A stretch of 64,000 bases of DNA from Sinorhizobium alkalisoli (GTDB lineage Bacteria > Pseudomonadota > Alphaproteobacteria > Rhizobiales > Rhizobiaceae). Location of the stretch: the NCBI RefSeq assembly GCF_008932245.1, contig NZ_CP034911.1, forward strand, positions 310,001-374,000, written 5' to 3'. How positions within the stretch are numbered: position 1 is the stretch's first letter; the number at the start of each line of letters is the position of its first letter. Shown piece after piece: positions 32,785 to 42,971 of the stretch. The translations under genes were made by a program, and so were the position numbers. The notes beneath the pieces were generated by a model. The model saw only the letters and a program-made list of their open reading frames with translations, was not told the DNA's origin and searched no databases.

Positions 32785-33165
32785 GATGGTCTCCGTCGGT
32801 TTCGGCCGCGCCTCTCGCGGCCTGACGGCGATCCCTGTTCATGCAGCGGACGGGCTGGAACCGCGAGCAACGCGAGCGGCCCAGCGAAGTGCCGGGCGGC
32901 GGAGGGAAGGTTTCTTGGCCCGCGAGGAGCGCCGGCCCGGCATCGGCCCGGAAGCGTGACCGCCTTCCGGATCAGCCGATGCGCGAAAGATGCGCCGGCG
33001 CGGGGAAGAAACCTGACCGACCCGCTGAAGGCCTGGACGCGGCATGATAAGGGTCGCCTCTCGCCAGGCCCGCAGGCGCGCAAACCCGGATGGCGGCCTT
33101 TCCGGACCGGCACTGTTCATCACGCCGCAACACCGCGCTCGCCATGTGCCTCCCCGGCTGCCGCG
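32785..33165. other. Long GC-rich leader before the DUF2493 gene
   Basis: 381 bp without a credible gene. On the minus strand it is rich in CCTCCG, GCTCG and GCCCGG-type strings, similar in style to the leaders near 27.6 and 28.7 kb. It may contain structured untranslated RNA. Confidence 0.4.
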
Positions 33166-34227
33166 TCATACGGACAGAAGCGTATGCGCATCCTCCGGTG
33201 CGAGCTGGTCGCGGAGATTTGCCAAGAGCCGGTCGGGCCCAAGACGTCGCAGGTCCTCGTTGAAGTCGCCGAGTTCGGGGTTAAGCACCAGCGGCAGGAT
33301 GCCGAGCGCCTGCGCCCGGCGGCTCAACCCTTCGATGCCGTGCCGGCCGGCGGCATCGGCGTCAGCGGCGAGGTAGAGGCGCAGACACCCTGCCGGCGGC
33401 CGGAAGGCGGCGAGGTGATTGGCCGTCAGCGCCGAAACCATCGGCATGGCGGGCATCACATGAGACAGCGACAATATGCTTTCGAGTCCTTCACCCGCGA
33501 TCATGACCGGCACAAGGTCCTTTGCGGGAAAGCCGAACCGCACTGCATTGCCGAGCAGCGTACCCAGCGCACGGCGGGGTGTGTCGACCGGAGCCTTGCC
33601 GATGCAGCCCGGCTCGGATCCGGAGCACGCAAGGTACGTGCGATGGACGCCCGTAATCGCACCGGATCGATTGGTCACGGCAGCGATCAAGGCCGGATAG
33701 CGGCTGGTCCTGCCGCTTGCGAGATCGCGGTAGTAGCAGGATGGGTGAAACCGCAGCGCCGGATGCAAGGCCGCCCGCAGGATGCCGCGCTGGCGCAGGT
33801 AGCCGTCGGCGAGCGTGGCGGCAAGCGGCTGGGTCATCCGAAACAGCCGTCGCGCCCGTTCGCCAGACGGTCGGTCGGTCGACGCGGTTCGAGCGTCACC
33901 GCTGCGCGACAATCCCGGTTCAGCACGGGCTGGATCACGGGGCTCGTTCAGGAAACGCCGCGCTTCATCGGCGACGTCACGAAAGTCGACAAGCCCACAG
34001 GCCTCTCGTACGAGATCGAGCAAATCGCCATACTGGCCGGAGGCGGCATCTGTCCAGCGACCCGCACGATCACCTTTAAGCCGAACATAGAGCGAACGGC
34101 CCTTGGTGTTGGCGACATCGCCGACGATCCAGTAATTGCCGGCCCGGTGGCCGGCGGAGAGATAATAGCGGCAGACAGCCTCCGCGTCGCGCGCGAGACG
34201 ATCCGCCAGTTGGGAGGCGGATAACAT
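33166..34227 (-). CDS. Toprim-domain protein (plasmid DNA primase-like)
   Basis: 353 residues. The N-terminal region (CRYYLSAGHRAGNYWIVGD, SLYVRLKGDRAGRWTDAASGQYGDLLDLV) resembles the CHC2-like start of plasmid and phage primases without a clear zinc finger. The toprim domain sits at about 215-310: PVMIAGEGLESILSLS (catalytic Glu), then LRLYLAADADAAGRHGIEGL (the Asp-x-Asp). Starts 5 bp after the helicase/methylase stop, so coupled with it. Probably acts in DNA processing after entry; priming activity is unproven. Confidence 0.85.
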   Translation of the reverse strand: MLSASQLADRLARDAEAVCRYYLSAGHRAGNYWIVGDVANTKGRSLYVRLKGDRAGRWTDAASGQYGDLLDLVREACGLVDFRDVADEARRFLNEPRDPARAEPGLSRSGDARTASTDRPSGERARRLFRMTQPLAATLADGYLRQRGILRAALHPALRFHPSCYYRDLASGRTSRYPALIAAVTNRSGAITGVHRTYLACSGSEPGCIGKAPVDTPRRALGTLLGNAVRFGFPAKDLVPVMIAGEGLESILSLSHVMPAMPMVSALTANHLAAFRPPAGCLRLYLAADADAAGRHGIEGLSRRAQALGILPLVLNPELGDFNEDLRRLGPDRLLANLRDQLAPEDAHTLLSV

Positions 34228-34232
34228 CAGGA

Positions 34233-37200
34233 TCACCCCCGGCCGTCGACGTCGACAACGTGATGCCGTCCGATCAGACGCGACAGGATCCCCGGCCCTT
34301 CCTTCGACGTTGGAATGAAGTACCGCAATTTCCAGGCGATCATTTCCGAGAACAGGCCGATTGCGCGGAGCCTGTCGCGCATGCCGTCGGTGAAGCCGGT
34401 GAGCTCGATGCGGTAGTTGTTCATCACCCGGACACGCCGCAGCGTCATGCCGCCGGCAAGGGCGACAACCGAGGATCCAGCAAGCAGCGATTGCCAGACG
34501 TGATCGGCGCTGACGACTTCGGTCTGGTCGAGCCCGAAATTCCGGCACAGCCGAGAGAGCCCTTCAGGAGTTATCAGACGGCCGACGATGCGCTCGCCCT
34601 CGTCGGTTTCCAGCCGGTAGACTCGGCAATAGTCCTGCGGCAGCAGTTTCCAGATCGGTAAGAGCAGGCCGGAGACGACGTGCATGGTCGACAGCGAAAA
34701 TTCGGGGAGATTGGCGACCTCGGCCTCCCAGGCGGCGGAGAAGGTTTGCTTGTCCGTTTCCTCCCAATTCGTCTCATCGAGCTGACGCAGTTCGAAACGG
34801 ATCTCGTCCATCGGCCGGATGAGCGCCACGCGCGGCTCAATCGATCCGTCATCGAGCATGACTGAGCGAGCCGGAACCTGGACGGCCGGGCGGCCGGACT
34901 TCCCGTTGATCACAAGCTTCGCTTGGCGATCGTGCGCGGCGAGTTCCAATGCGTCGGAAAGAACTATCGGCCTGTTGCGATCCATGCGTTCGATGGTCAA
35001 GAGATGCGACTGCGCGCCGGTGACCGGATGGGTATAGACCAGCCGCCGATCCTTCACCGTCATGCGGTCCGCAACCAGCGTCTCCAGCCCCTTGTCGTAA
35101 ACGCCGGCCGCAATCGCGCCCTCGATCCGGGCGGCGAGCAATTGTTCGAAGGCATCGAACAGCAAGTTCTGCATGCGAACCGTCAGCGCCAGCATCCGGT
35201 TGAGGAAGGTGTGAATCGGCGGCAGTTCGTCCTTGAGACCACCTTCCTCTGCCGTCAATGAAAGGCCGGTGATCGTCTCGAACGTTTCGAGCGAGCAGCC
35301 TTGGATCCCGCCGCCATGGATGAGCCTATAGAACTGCCGCAGCGCATCGCGGGCATATTGGGATTCGAGATTATCTTCGGAGCGGAACATCCCCTGCCCG
35401 CCCGTCTGCCGCTGTCCGCGAGTGATCGCTCCGAGCGTGTCGAGACGTCGGGCAATGGTCGAGAGAAACCGCCGTTCGGCCTTGACGTTGGTGGCGATCA
35501 TTCGGAAGCGCGGCGGCTGCGCCTGGTTGGTGCGATGGCTGCGTCCCAGCCCCTGGATCGCCACGTCCGCCCGCCAGCCGGCTTCGAGGAGATTGTGGAG
35601 ACGCAGCCGCTGGTTCCTGGCGCCGAGGTCGGCATGGTAGGAGCGTCCCGTGCCGCCGGCTTCGGAGAAGATCAGGATCGGCTTCTCGTCATCCATGAAA
35701 GCGCCCGTCTCGTCGAGATTGGCGCTGCCCGGCCGGTTCTCGACGGCAAAGCGGGCAATCGCGCCACTGCCGTCGCGGCGCACGATCCGGCGCGAGCGGC
35801 CGGTGATCTCGGCAACGCGGTTCGTGCCGAAGTGCTGGACGATCTGGTCGAGCGCGGTTGGAATGGCCGGAAGACTGCCGAGCCTTTCGAGGAGAGCGTC
35901 CCGGCGGGCGACGGCTTCGCGGCAAAGGACTGGATTGCCCTCGGCATCATGGACCGGCCGCGACAGCAGATTGCCCTGGTCGTCAGAGTATTCCTCGAAA
36001 AGCTGGATCGGGAAGGAATGATTGAGATATTCCGCGACGATCTCGCGCGGTGTAACGTCGACCTGGATATCGCCCCACTCCTCAGTCGGGATTTCTGCCA
36101 GCCGGCGTTCGGTGAGCGACTGGCCGGTGGAGATGATCTGAATGATGGTCGCGTGGCCTTGCTCCAGATCCTTGTTGATCGCACGGATCAGCGCCGGTGT
36201 CTTCATCGAGGTCAGAAGATGATTGAAGAAACGCTGCTTCGAGCTTTCGAAGGCCGAACGCGCCGCGGCCTTGGCGCTTCTGTTGAGTGTGCCCGTGCTG
36301 CTACAAATGCCGGAGGCCTCGAGCGCCGCGTCGAGATGATTATGAATGACCTGGAAGGCCTCGGCGTAGGAATCGTAGATGCGTACCTGTTCGTCGGTGA
36401 GCGCATGTTCGAGGATATCGTATTCGACTCCTTCGAAGGAGAGCGACCGCGAGGCGTAGAGGCCCATCGCCTTGAGATCGCGGGCAAGCACTTCCATGGT
36501 CGCCACCCCACCGTCCTCGATCGCCGCGATGAACTCGGATCGTGTCGAGAACGGAAAGTCGGCGCCGCCCCAGAGGCCCAGCCGTTCGGCATAGGCAAGC
36601 GACTCGACTTCGGATGCACCGGTCGCGGAGACATAGACGACGCGGGCATCGGGAAGGGCTCGCTGCAGACGCAGACCGGCGCGGCCCTGTTGCGAAGCAG
36701 CCTTTTTCCCGCGCTCGGACCTGCCGCCCGCAGCGTTTGCCATCGCATGACCTTCGTCGAAGATCACAACTCCGTCAAAATCGCCTCCCAACCAGTCAAC
36801 GATCTGCTGGACGCGCGACCGCTTTCCCTCGCGTTCGTCACTTCGCAGTGTGGCGAAAGTGACGAAGAGGATGCCTTCGTGGAGCTTGATCGGCGCGCCC
36901 TGGCGGAACCGTGAAAGCGGCGTGACCTGCAGCTTCTCCTGGCCGAGCGCGCTCCAGTCGCGCTGTGCATCCTCGATCAGGGTCTCGGATTTCGAGATCC
37001 ACAGATGGCGGCGGCGTCCTTTAAGCCAGTTGTCCAAAATAATCCCGGCCGCTTGACGGCCCTTGCCGGCGCCTGTGCCGTCTCCCAGGAACCAGCCGCG
37101 CCGATAGCGGACCGCGCCCTCGGCGTTTGGAGTCACGGCCCTGAGATTGTCAAAGCTCGCATCGACGGACCAGTGGCCGGCGAGATAGCCGGAATGGGCT

Positions 37201-38645
37201 TCGCCGGCATAGATCACGCTTTCGAGCTGGGCGTCGGAAAGATCGCCGTTGGTGACGGCACGCTTTGGCAGATGCGGGCGGTAGGTCGGTTTGGGTGGCG
37301 CGACCGACGCCATTGCGACGGACTCGACCAGCCTGTCCGGATGGGGCTTTGCGTCCGGGATTTGGATGGCCTGCAGCTGATAGGGCTCGTAAATGCCGTC
37401 GGCGACATCAACCCGGATTTTGGGAGAAGTATCGCGCAGCTCGTAGGAGAGTTCGACGAACTGATCGTCGGTAGGGCGCACAGGCGAGAACCCGGAACGA
37501 GGGGCACGGACAGCAGGCGAAGAGCGCACCGTAGACGCGCTGGCCGCCACAGGGGGCAGCGTGTCGTCACGTTGGCGTGCAGCCATTGTTGTGCAGTCGG
37601 AAAGGATGCCGATGGGTAGGAGGCACTGGGAACGCGGCGGAAGGTCGGAAATCCAGGCGAGTAATGCTTCCGGATCGCGAGCGACACCGTGCGAGGCAAC
37701 GAAGTTCGCGGGATCGGTGGGGGCGATTTTGTCGATCACCGTCAGGCGCGTCTCCATTGTCGTGCCGTGCCGGGCATAAACGCCGCCGCCGATGGCGGCG
37801 CTGAACAGGACCGAGCCGCGCTCCTGCAAGCGAACGAAGGCGTCGCGCCAGTTCGGGTTGTCGGGAGAAAGGCTGCCACCGGTGATCGCCACGAGCCGCC
37901 CACCCGGGGCAAGCCGCGCGAAGGCCGAGATCAGATGACGCCATGCGGCGTCGGCCATGCGGCCCTCGACGTGAACGCCGGCGGAAAACGGCGGGTTCAT
38001 CAGCACGACGGTCGGGCTCACCGAGCGGTCGAGGTAGTCGTCGATGTGGGCGGCGTCATGCTGCGTGACCGTCGAGGCCGCAAAGAGTTGCTCGAGAAGC
38101 GCATGCCGGACGGGCGCATATTCGTTGAGTGCCAAGCGTGCATGGGCAAGCTCGGCAAAGATCGCCATCAGTCCCGTCCCGGCGGAGGGTTCAAGCACGA
38201 TGTCGTCCGTCACGAGGCCGGCAGCGCGGGCTGCGACATAACCCAGCGGAATCGGTGTCGAGAATTGCTGGAACCGTTGGGTTTCCTCGGAGCGGCGCGT
38301 ATGGCTCGGGATCAGGCTCGCGATCTTCGTCAACATCGCAAGTGCTGTCTGCGGCGCATTTGAGCCGGCGGCGATCGCCGCACCGAACTTGCGCAGGAAA
38401 AGTACCTGCGCGACCTCGCTTGCCTCATAGGCGTCTTTCCATGCCCAGAGGCCCGCGGCATCCGAGCCGCCGAAAGCGTCGGTCAGGTTGGTGCGGAGAT
38501 CGGCGGCGGCGATTGGCTGTCCACGTTCAAGAAGGTGCAGAAGCGCCTCGCCGGCTTTGCGGATTTTACTGGCGCGGAAGCGTTCGTTGGAGGCGCCAAT
38601 CCGCATGGCGGCCGCATCGGCTGCCGGGGAAGAGATCACGTTCAT
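34233..38645 (-). CDS. Strawberry-notch-type helicase with N-terminal methyltransferase domain
   Basis: 1,470 residues from ATG 38645. The N-terminal part has an adenine-methyltransferase fold: VLEPSAGTGLM (about 152) and VVLMNPPF (about 216). The middle and C-terminal parts are an SF2 helicase-like NTPase: FLGDGTGAGKGRQA (Walker A, about 520), VIFDEGHAM (Walker B, about 630), VYVSATGASE, and the strawberry-notch segment SEAGGTGRSYHADLG...GLGRSHRTNQAQPP. Such very large proteins are a trademark of alphaproteobacterial plasmids and have been suggested to act in anti-restriction or DNA modification; this is inference. Confidence 0.9.
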   Translation of the reverse strand: MNVISSPAADAAAMRIGASNERFRASKIRKAGEALLHLLERGQPIAAADLRTNLTDAFGGSDAAGLWAWKDAYEASEVAQVLFLRKFGAAIAAGSNAPQTALAMLTKIASLIPSHTRRSEETQRFQQFSTPIPLGYVAARAAGLVTDDIVLEPSAGTGLMAIFAELAHARLALNEYAPVRHALLEQLFAASTVTQHDAAHIDDYLDRSVSPTVVLMNPPFSAGVHVEGRMADAAWRHLISAFARLAPGGRLVAITGGSLSPDNPNWRDAFVRLQERGSVLFSAAIGGGVYARHGTTMETRLTVIDKIAPTDPANFVASHGVARDPEALLAWISDLPPRSQCLLPIGILSDCTTMAARQRDDTLPPVAASASTVRSSPAVRAPRSGFSPVRPTDDQFVELSYELRDTSPKIRVDVADGIYEPYQLQAIQIPDAKPHPDRLVESVAMASVAPPKPTYRPHLPKRAVTNGDLSDAQLESVIYAGEAHSGYLAGHWSVDASFDNLRAVTPNAEGAVRYRRGWFLGDGTGAGKGRQAAGIILDNWLKGRRRHLWISKSETLIEDAQRDWSALGQEKLQVTPLSRFRQGAPIKLHEGILFVTFATLRSDEREGKRSRVQQIVDWLGGDFDGVVIFDEGHAMANAAGGRSERGKKAASQQGRAGLRLQRALPDARVVYVSATGASEVESLAYAERLGLWGGADFPFSTRSEFIAAIEDGGVATMEVLARDLKAMGLYASRSLSFEGVEYDILEHALTDEQVRIYDSYAEAFQVIHNHLDAALEASGICSSTGTLNRSAKAAARSAFESSKQRFFNHLLTSMKTPALIRAINKDLEQGHATIIQIISTGQSLTERRLAEIPTEEWGDIQVDVTPREIVAEYLNHSFPIQLFEEYSDDQGNLLSRPVHDAEGNPVLCREAVARRDALLERLGSLPAIPTALDQIVQHFGTNRVAEITGRSRRIVRRDGSGAIARFAVENRPGSANLDETGAFMDDEKPILIFSEAGGTGRSYHADLGARNQRLRLHNLLEAGWRADVAIQGLGRSHRTNQAQPPRFRMIATNVKAERRFLSTIARRLDTLGAITRGQRQTGGQGMFRSEDNLESQYARDALRQFYRLIHGGGIQGCSLETFETITGLSLTAEEGGLKDELPPIHTFLNRMLALTVRMQNLLFDAFEQLLAARIEGAIAAGVYDKGLETLVADRMTVKDRRLVYTHPVTGAQSHLLTIERMDRNRPIVLSDALELAAHDRQAKLVINGKSGRPAVQVPARSVMLDDGSIEPRVALIRPMDEIRFELRQLDETNWEETDKQTFSAAWEAEVANLPEFSLSTMHVVSGLLLPIWKLLPQDYCRVYRLETDEGERIVGRLITPEGLSRLCRNFGLDQTEVVSADHVWQSLLAGSSVVALAGGMTLRRVRVMNNYRIELTGFTDGMRDRLRAIGLFSEMIAWKLRYFIPTSKEGPGILSRLIGRHHVVDVDGRG

Positions 38646-38951
38646 GGGATACCCTGTTCGAGAGCGAGAAAGGACCGGCCCGCCCGGACGCTCTCCAAGT
38701 CCCGCCAGGCCAACCCATTTCGGCCCCTCTCTCCCTCTCCCATCCTCAGCACCCGGCACAACACGGGCTGCGACCGGTGCGAGCTCAGGCCCACACCGTT
38801 GTTCCCATCCAATTCCGCTGTGTTGGTTCCCAGCCGGGCCGAAGCAATGACCCATAGTGGTGTCTTCGCGCTAGTAAAGTAGACCGGCTTCGTGTTACAT
38901 CGCAGTCGGCACGATCACGTGGGACTGGAATGACAGGTCAGGAGGGACAAT

Positions 38952-40142
38952 GTGCGGCGGTTCCTAATCGGCGGCAGGTCATTCGAAGAGGGTTCTCAGG
39001 AATTGCAGGGTGTCCTCCCGCAAGCCTATGAACAGAAGCTCCGGCCGCAGTGCCAGTGTAAGGACCCGCCGGTCCCGATGTATATCGCCCAGGTTGACGG
39101 CCAATACCTCGTCAAGCGGATGCCGCTGACCGGGCGGGATCATGAAACCGGCTGCTCATCCTTTGAGCCGCCCTACGAGCTCTCCGGTCTCGGCCCACTG
39201 ATTGGGAACGCGATCCAGATCGACGCAGCATCCGGATCGTCGCTGCTGAAGCTTGACTTCTCGCTGTCGAAACGCGGCAGCCGCGCAAGCGCTGCTCAGC
39301 CATCGCCACCGGCCGAGAGCGTGCGCAACGAAGCGAAGAAACTGTCGCTGCGCGCGCTGCTGCACTATCTTTGGGATACGGGCGAACTGACAGAGTGGAC
39401 CGCGCTCTGGAGCGGAAAGCGCGGCTGGGCGCGTGTTCGCGCAAGCCTTGTCAATGCGGCTAGCCAAATGAACGTTCGCGGTGCGCCGCTAAGCGACATC
39501 TTGTTTGTCCCCGAGGCTTTCCACCAGGAGGATAAGGAAGGGATCGCTGCTCGCCGTGCGGCGGCACTTGCCGGCGCGAAAGCGTCCGGTTCGGGGCCGC
39601 GTAAACTCATGCTGGCGGTGGCGGAGGTGAAGGACTTCGACGCTGCAAGAGACGGCCAGAAAATCCTGGTGCGCCACCTACCCTTCCCCTTCATGATCGA
39701 AGGCGGCACCTGGAGACGCCTGAACGCCAGGTTTGAAACAGAGCTCGAGCTCTGGCGCTCGAGCAAAGAGTTCCATCTCCTCATGATCGCGACCTTCGGA
39801 ATTTCGGGGGCGGGGATAGCCACGGTGGACGAAATCGCGCTGATGGTGGTCAATGAGAACTGGATCCCGTTCGAGAGCGTCGAGGAACACCGCCTTTTGG
39901 AAAAGTTGTCCGGACGGCGGCGCAAGAGCGTCAAGGGCTTGCGCTTCAATCTAGCCGCAGATCAACCGATCGCATCTATCACGCTGCCCCAAGAACGGTC
40001 GGGGCCGGTCGCGATGTATATCGTGCCGGCTGGGGCGAGCAACGATTATGAGACAGCGCTTGCGGATCTGAAGGAATCGCGGCCGGAAATGATCCCATGG
40101 GTCTGGCGCGTCGCCGAGGGCGATATGCCGAGACTGCCGTAG
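38952..40142 (+). CDS. DUF1173 family protein
   Basis: 396 residues from GTG 38952 with GGAGGG upstream. It has a cysteine cluster RPQCQCKDPPVPMYIAQVDGQYLVKRMPLTGRDH...CSSFEP near the N-terminus, probably metal-binding, then ALLHYLWDTGELTEWTALWSGKRGW, typical of DUF1173. Members occur on conjugative plasmids and integrative elements; role unknown. Transcribed away from the helicase gene. Confidence 0.8.
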   Translation: MRRFLIGGRSFEEGSQELQGVLPQAYEQKLRPQCQCKDPPVPMYIAQVDGQYLVKRMPLTGRDHETGCSSFEPPYELSGLGPLIGNAIQIDAASGSSLLKLDFSLSKRGSRASAAQPSPPAESVRNEAKKLSLRALLHYLWDTGELTEWTALWSGKRGWARVRASLVNAASQMNVRGAPLSDILFVPEAFHQEDKEGIAARRAAALAGAKASGSGPRKLMLAVAEVKDFDAARDGQKILVRHLPFPFMIEGGTWRRLNARFETELELWRSSKEFHLLMIATFGISGAGIATVDEIALMVVNENWIPFESVEEHRLLEKLSGRRRKSVKGLRFNLAADQPIASITLPQERSGPVAMYIVPAGASNDYETALADLKESRPEMIPWVWRVAEGDMPRLP

Positions 40143-40150
40143 CAGCGGAA

Positions 40151-40555
40151 TCAGAGAATGGTTTCCAGGTCTGTCGACCGGAATTCGTCCGCCGTGGCAA
40201 GGATCGCGACGCCGTGAAACCTAGCGCACGCGTAGTGCAAGCAGTCGCCCAGCTTAAGGCCATGGCGTCCGCTGCGATAACGATGTGCGGCAACAAGGGC
40301 AAGCCGCGCTGTCTCAGCCGCCGGCGGAAGGTCGCGGACCTCAATTCCCCGCTCGTCCAGGAACTCCTGCACAAGGTTTTCCACGGCCGGGATTGGAAGA
40401 TTGAACTTGTCGGGCCGCGCCAGACCGAGAACAGTTTCAAGGATGGCGACGGGCGACGTGAAAGAAACTTTGGCTGACGCGATGGCATCGGACACGCGGG
40501 CCGCTTCCGGTTCGTCCGACAAAAGCGCTACGATCGCGCAGGCATCGACGAACAT
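40151..40555 (-). CDS. vapC: VapC-type PIN-domain toxin
   Basis: 134 residues from ATG 40555 (MFVDACAIVALL); the GTG at 40570 is less likely. PIN acidic residues: Asp in MFVDACAIV, Glu in SPVAILETVLGL, and Asp residues in GLKLGDCLHYACA and ATADEF. PIN toxins of this kind cleave RNA. It overlaps the antitoxin stop by one base (TGATG). Confidence 0.9.
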   Translation of the reverse strand: MFVDACAIVALLSDEPEAARVSDAIASAKVSFTSPVAILETVLGLARPDKFNLPIPAVENLVQEFLDERGIEVRDLPPAAETARLALVAAHRYRSGRHGLKLGDCLHYACARFHGVAILATADEFRSTDLETIL

Positions 40556-40800
40556 CAGCCTTCGCTCCACATGGCGTCAAAGACATCACGAGAGAGCGGC
40601 TTTCGTGTCTCGTCGTTCATCGACACGCCATGCTTCCGCCGTAGCCGCGCCGCGGTTTCGAGCGGAGTTTCGGCATGGCGCCGCCGCTCAATCGCTTCGC
40701 GCATCGCGATGACGATTGCATCCGTAATGCCGACGCCGGCCATCTGCGCGAACCTGCGTGTAAGAGCATCCGCTTCCGGATTGTTGACGTTGATGGGCAT
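40555..40800 (-). CDS. vapB: VapB-type antitoxin
   Basis: 81 residues from MPINVNNPEADALTRRFAQ, a short ribbon-helix-helix/AbrB-like start of the Rv0623 (PSK) type, then GITDAIVIAMREAIERRR and a C-terminal tail (LSRDVFDAMWSEG) for wrapping the toxin. The start at 40800 is fixed by GGAG 6 nt upstream. Forms an operon with vapC. Confidence 0.88.
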   Translation of the reverse strand: MPINVNNPEADALTRRFAQMAGVGITDAIVIAMREAIERRRHAETPLETAARLRRKHGVSMNDETRKPLSRDVFDAMWSEG

Positions 40801-40956
40801 GACCATCTCCATGTAGATAAATCTCAAATGCAATGTAGATGAGCGTTGCACTTTTTCCAAGGGCGCCACGGCGAATGTGTTTGCGATCCCTCGATTTGGC
40901 GAAGAGGCCGGACATCGGTGCGCGCTGGCGAAGGCAGATCGCCGGCCCCCCAACGA

Positions 40957-41400
40957 TCAGTAGAAATTGTCCTCGACGACGGCGGGCGGGCGCTGTTCGA
41001 CACGCACTTCCATGGCGCTCAGCCGCGTGCCGAAGATGCGGGGGCCGTTCAGCGTCTCGAAGACCGGATGCAAAACCGGCCTGACGATCGTGAGCCGGCT
41101 GGCGATGTCTTCGATTGCGGCCGCGACATCGATGGTTTCGCCATACACATCTGTACCGATGATCAGGAGATTGCCGGCGAGCGGTGATGGATAGTCGTGA
41201 AGCTGCGTCACGCAAGGCAGGGTCTCCTGCAGACCATTGTCGTCGACGATGAGGGCGAGGCGGTCGTCGATCCGGACCATGTCGATGAGATCGCAGCCGA
41301 TCAGGTTTCGAATGACGGCAAGCCGATTTTCTTGGGGGATCGCCACGATGCGGATCGTCGCGAGTAGCGGCTCTACCAGATACGCTTTGGTGCCCTTCAT
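40957..41400 (-). CDS. Conserved-looking hypothetical protein (DUF3846-like)
   Basis: 147 residues. The first 100 (AYLVEPLLATIRIVAIPQENRLAVIRNLIGC, IDDRLALIVDDNGL, GNLLIIGTDVYGETIDV) resemble DUF3846 proteins of phages and plasmids, with alternating beta strands and a late Asn/Gly-rich loop. This is a resemblance only. Lies in the DUF932-ParB cluster, after a GCCCGGC hairpin. Confidence 0.6.
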   Translation of the reverse strand: MKGTKAYLVEPLLATIRIVAIPQENRLAVIRNLIGCDLIDMVRIDDRLALIVDDNGLQETLPCVTQLHDYPSPLAGNLLIIGTDVYGETIDVAAAIEDIASRLTIVRPVLHPVFETLNGPRIFGTRLSAMEVRVEQRPPAVVEDNFY

Positions 41401-41511
41401 GAGATTTCTCCATAATTCAGCAAAGGGAAAGGTTGCTGCTCAACCCCTAAGGTCGGATCGGATCAGGCGTAATCAGCCCAGTCTCGGCTTCTTAGCCGCA
41501 GCAAGGGGAAG

Positions 41512-41530
41512 GCCCGGCGCGACGCCGGGC
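41512..41530. repeat. Intergenic hairpin of the GCCCGG type
   Basis: GCCCGGC (41512-41518), GCGAC, GCCGGGC (41524-41530), between the DUF932 gene and the DUF3846-like gene. No T-run. One of three similar intergenic hairpins in this cluster. Confidence 0.6.
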
Positions 41531-41564
41531 GATCCGGGGTTGGTTGAAAGGTTTGCTGAGGCGA

Positions 41565-42755
41565 TCAGGAAGCTTGTTCGAGCAGCTTCTTTGCCTTGCC
41601 TTCCAGCTCGAGGCGGGTGTCCTGATGGGCTTTGCCCCGCGCGAGCGCCGTGATTCCCTGTACGAAGTCGAAAATCGACTCGGGCGGGCGACCTTCTTCG
41701 CAAAGCGCCGTCTCGATGATCTTGCCGGATTCGGCCTTGGAGAAGCCGCGCTTGCGCAGGAAATCCGTGCGCTCCTCGTCGTTTCGCGCAACGACCCGCT
41801 CGCGTGCCGCGCGGATGCCGGCCACAAAGGCGGCGGGCGAGGAATTGGCGAAATTCCTCAGCGCCGGTGCTGCCTCATGGGCAAAGCGCTGTGCCGCGAA
41901 CTTCGAGTGCCGGATGGTGATTTCCTGGAAATTTTCGGTACCCCACAAATTCCTGTTGGCACAAACGGCACGCAGGTAAAAGCTTGCGATTCCAAGAGCT
42001 TTCGAGCCGACCTCGCTGTTCCAGGCATAAAAGCCGCGGAAATACAAATCGGGCTCGCCGTTCGGCAACCGCCCCGCCTCGATCGGGTGGGTGTCATCGA
42101 CCAAAAATACGAAGACATCGCGGTCGGAGGCATAGAGTGTCGTCGTATCTTTGGTGATGTCGACGAAGGGGTTGTGGGTCATGGAAGACCAATCGAGGAC
42201 CCCTGGAATTTTCCACATGGTATCTCCGGTCCCATTACCGGCGATGTTCATGATCGCCGACACGAGCGCGTGGTCCCAGATCCTGCCGTATTCGGGACCC
42301 GTAACAGCCCTGAGCTCGGTGCGGCCGTCGTCCATCTCCAGCGTCTTCACGAGCTCGGCGCGGCCGTCGAGAAGGCCGTGCTGCAGGTTGATCGCGGCAA
42401 GCGGCGCGGGAAGCTGGCGCATGTAGCTCGCGGGAGCGCCGACCAGGCTGCAGAGCTGCCCGTAGCTCCAATGGGTCGGCGCGATCGGCTGCCGCCCGCC
42501 GGGAACGACGAGTTCCAATCGTTCGGCATTGCTGCGCGTCGCCTCGACGCGGATCGCCGAAGTTTCCACTGTCCGGACACGCGCTCGCTCGGCCCTTGAC
42601 TTGACCGAGTGGTGGAGTTCAGAAAGCGACAGATATCGCTCGTCATCCGGGCGCGAGAACCATTCGGACGAAACCCGTCCGATCCGTTCGCCGCGTGAAA
42701 TATTGACCTTGAAGCCGGCTGATGCCGGTTGAACGCTGGAAATCATCGTGTTCAT
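41565..42755 (-). CDS. DUF932 family protein (phage/plasmid-like)
   Basis: 396 residues, the normal DUF932 length. Signature stretches: YGQLCSLVGAPASYMRQLP, LRAVTGPEYGRIWDHALV, LYASDRDVFVFLVDD, RGFYAWNSEVGSKALGIASFYLRAVCANRNLWG. DUF932 proteins are frequent on plasmids and in phages, and their role is not established. GGAGAG lies 4 nt before the ATG. A GC-rich hairpin precedes the gene. Confidence 0.92.
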   Translation of the reverse strand: MNTMISSVQPASAGFKVNISRGERIGRVSSEWFSRPDDERYLSLSELHHSVKSRAERARVRTVETSAIRVEATRSNAERLELVVPGGRQPIAPTHWSYGQLCSLVGAPASYMRQLPAPLAAINLQHGLLDGRAELVKTLEMDDGRTELRAVTGPEYGRIWDHALVSAIMNIAGNGTGDTMWKIPGVLDWSSMTHNPFVDITKDTTTLYASDRDVFVFLVDDTHPIEAGRLPNGEPDLYFRGFYAWNSEVGSKALGIASFYLRAVCANRNLWGTENFQEITIRHSKFAAQRFAHEAAPALRNFANSSPAAFVAGIRAARERVVARNDEERTDFLRKRGFSKAESGKIIETALCEEGRPPESIFDFVQGITALARGKAHQDTRLELEGKAKKLLEQAS

Positions 42756-42777
42756 AGGACTCTCCTGAAACGAGAAC

Positions 42778-42796
42778 GCCCGGCACTGGGCCGGGC
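42778..42796. repeat. Intergenic hairpin of the GCCCGG type
   Basis: GCCCGG (42778-42783), 7-nt loop, CCGGGC (42791-42796), 22 bp before the DUF932 start. Similar to the hairpins at 41512 and 44073. Confidence 0.6.
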
Positions 42797-42971
42797 TGTT
42801 GGGGATGGTGACTACCGGAGGCGGTGGCAGCCGATGATCTGGTCAGGTGTGAGTTCGCGACGGCAGGATTCCTCACCCTTGACGGGCGAGACTTCTTCTC
42901 TTCCTCCGCCGCATCTTGACCGCCCCCGCCTGACGGCCCTCTTCCTCTGAGATTGGCCGCACCGGCGCGGA

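Noticed and set aside
35301..36914. A 537-codon open frame on the plus strand
   Set aside because: Antisense shadow of the helicase/methylase gene, no ribosome-binding site.
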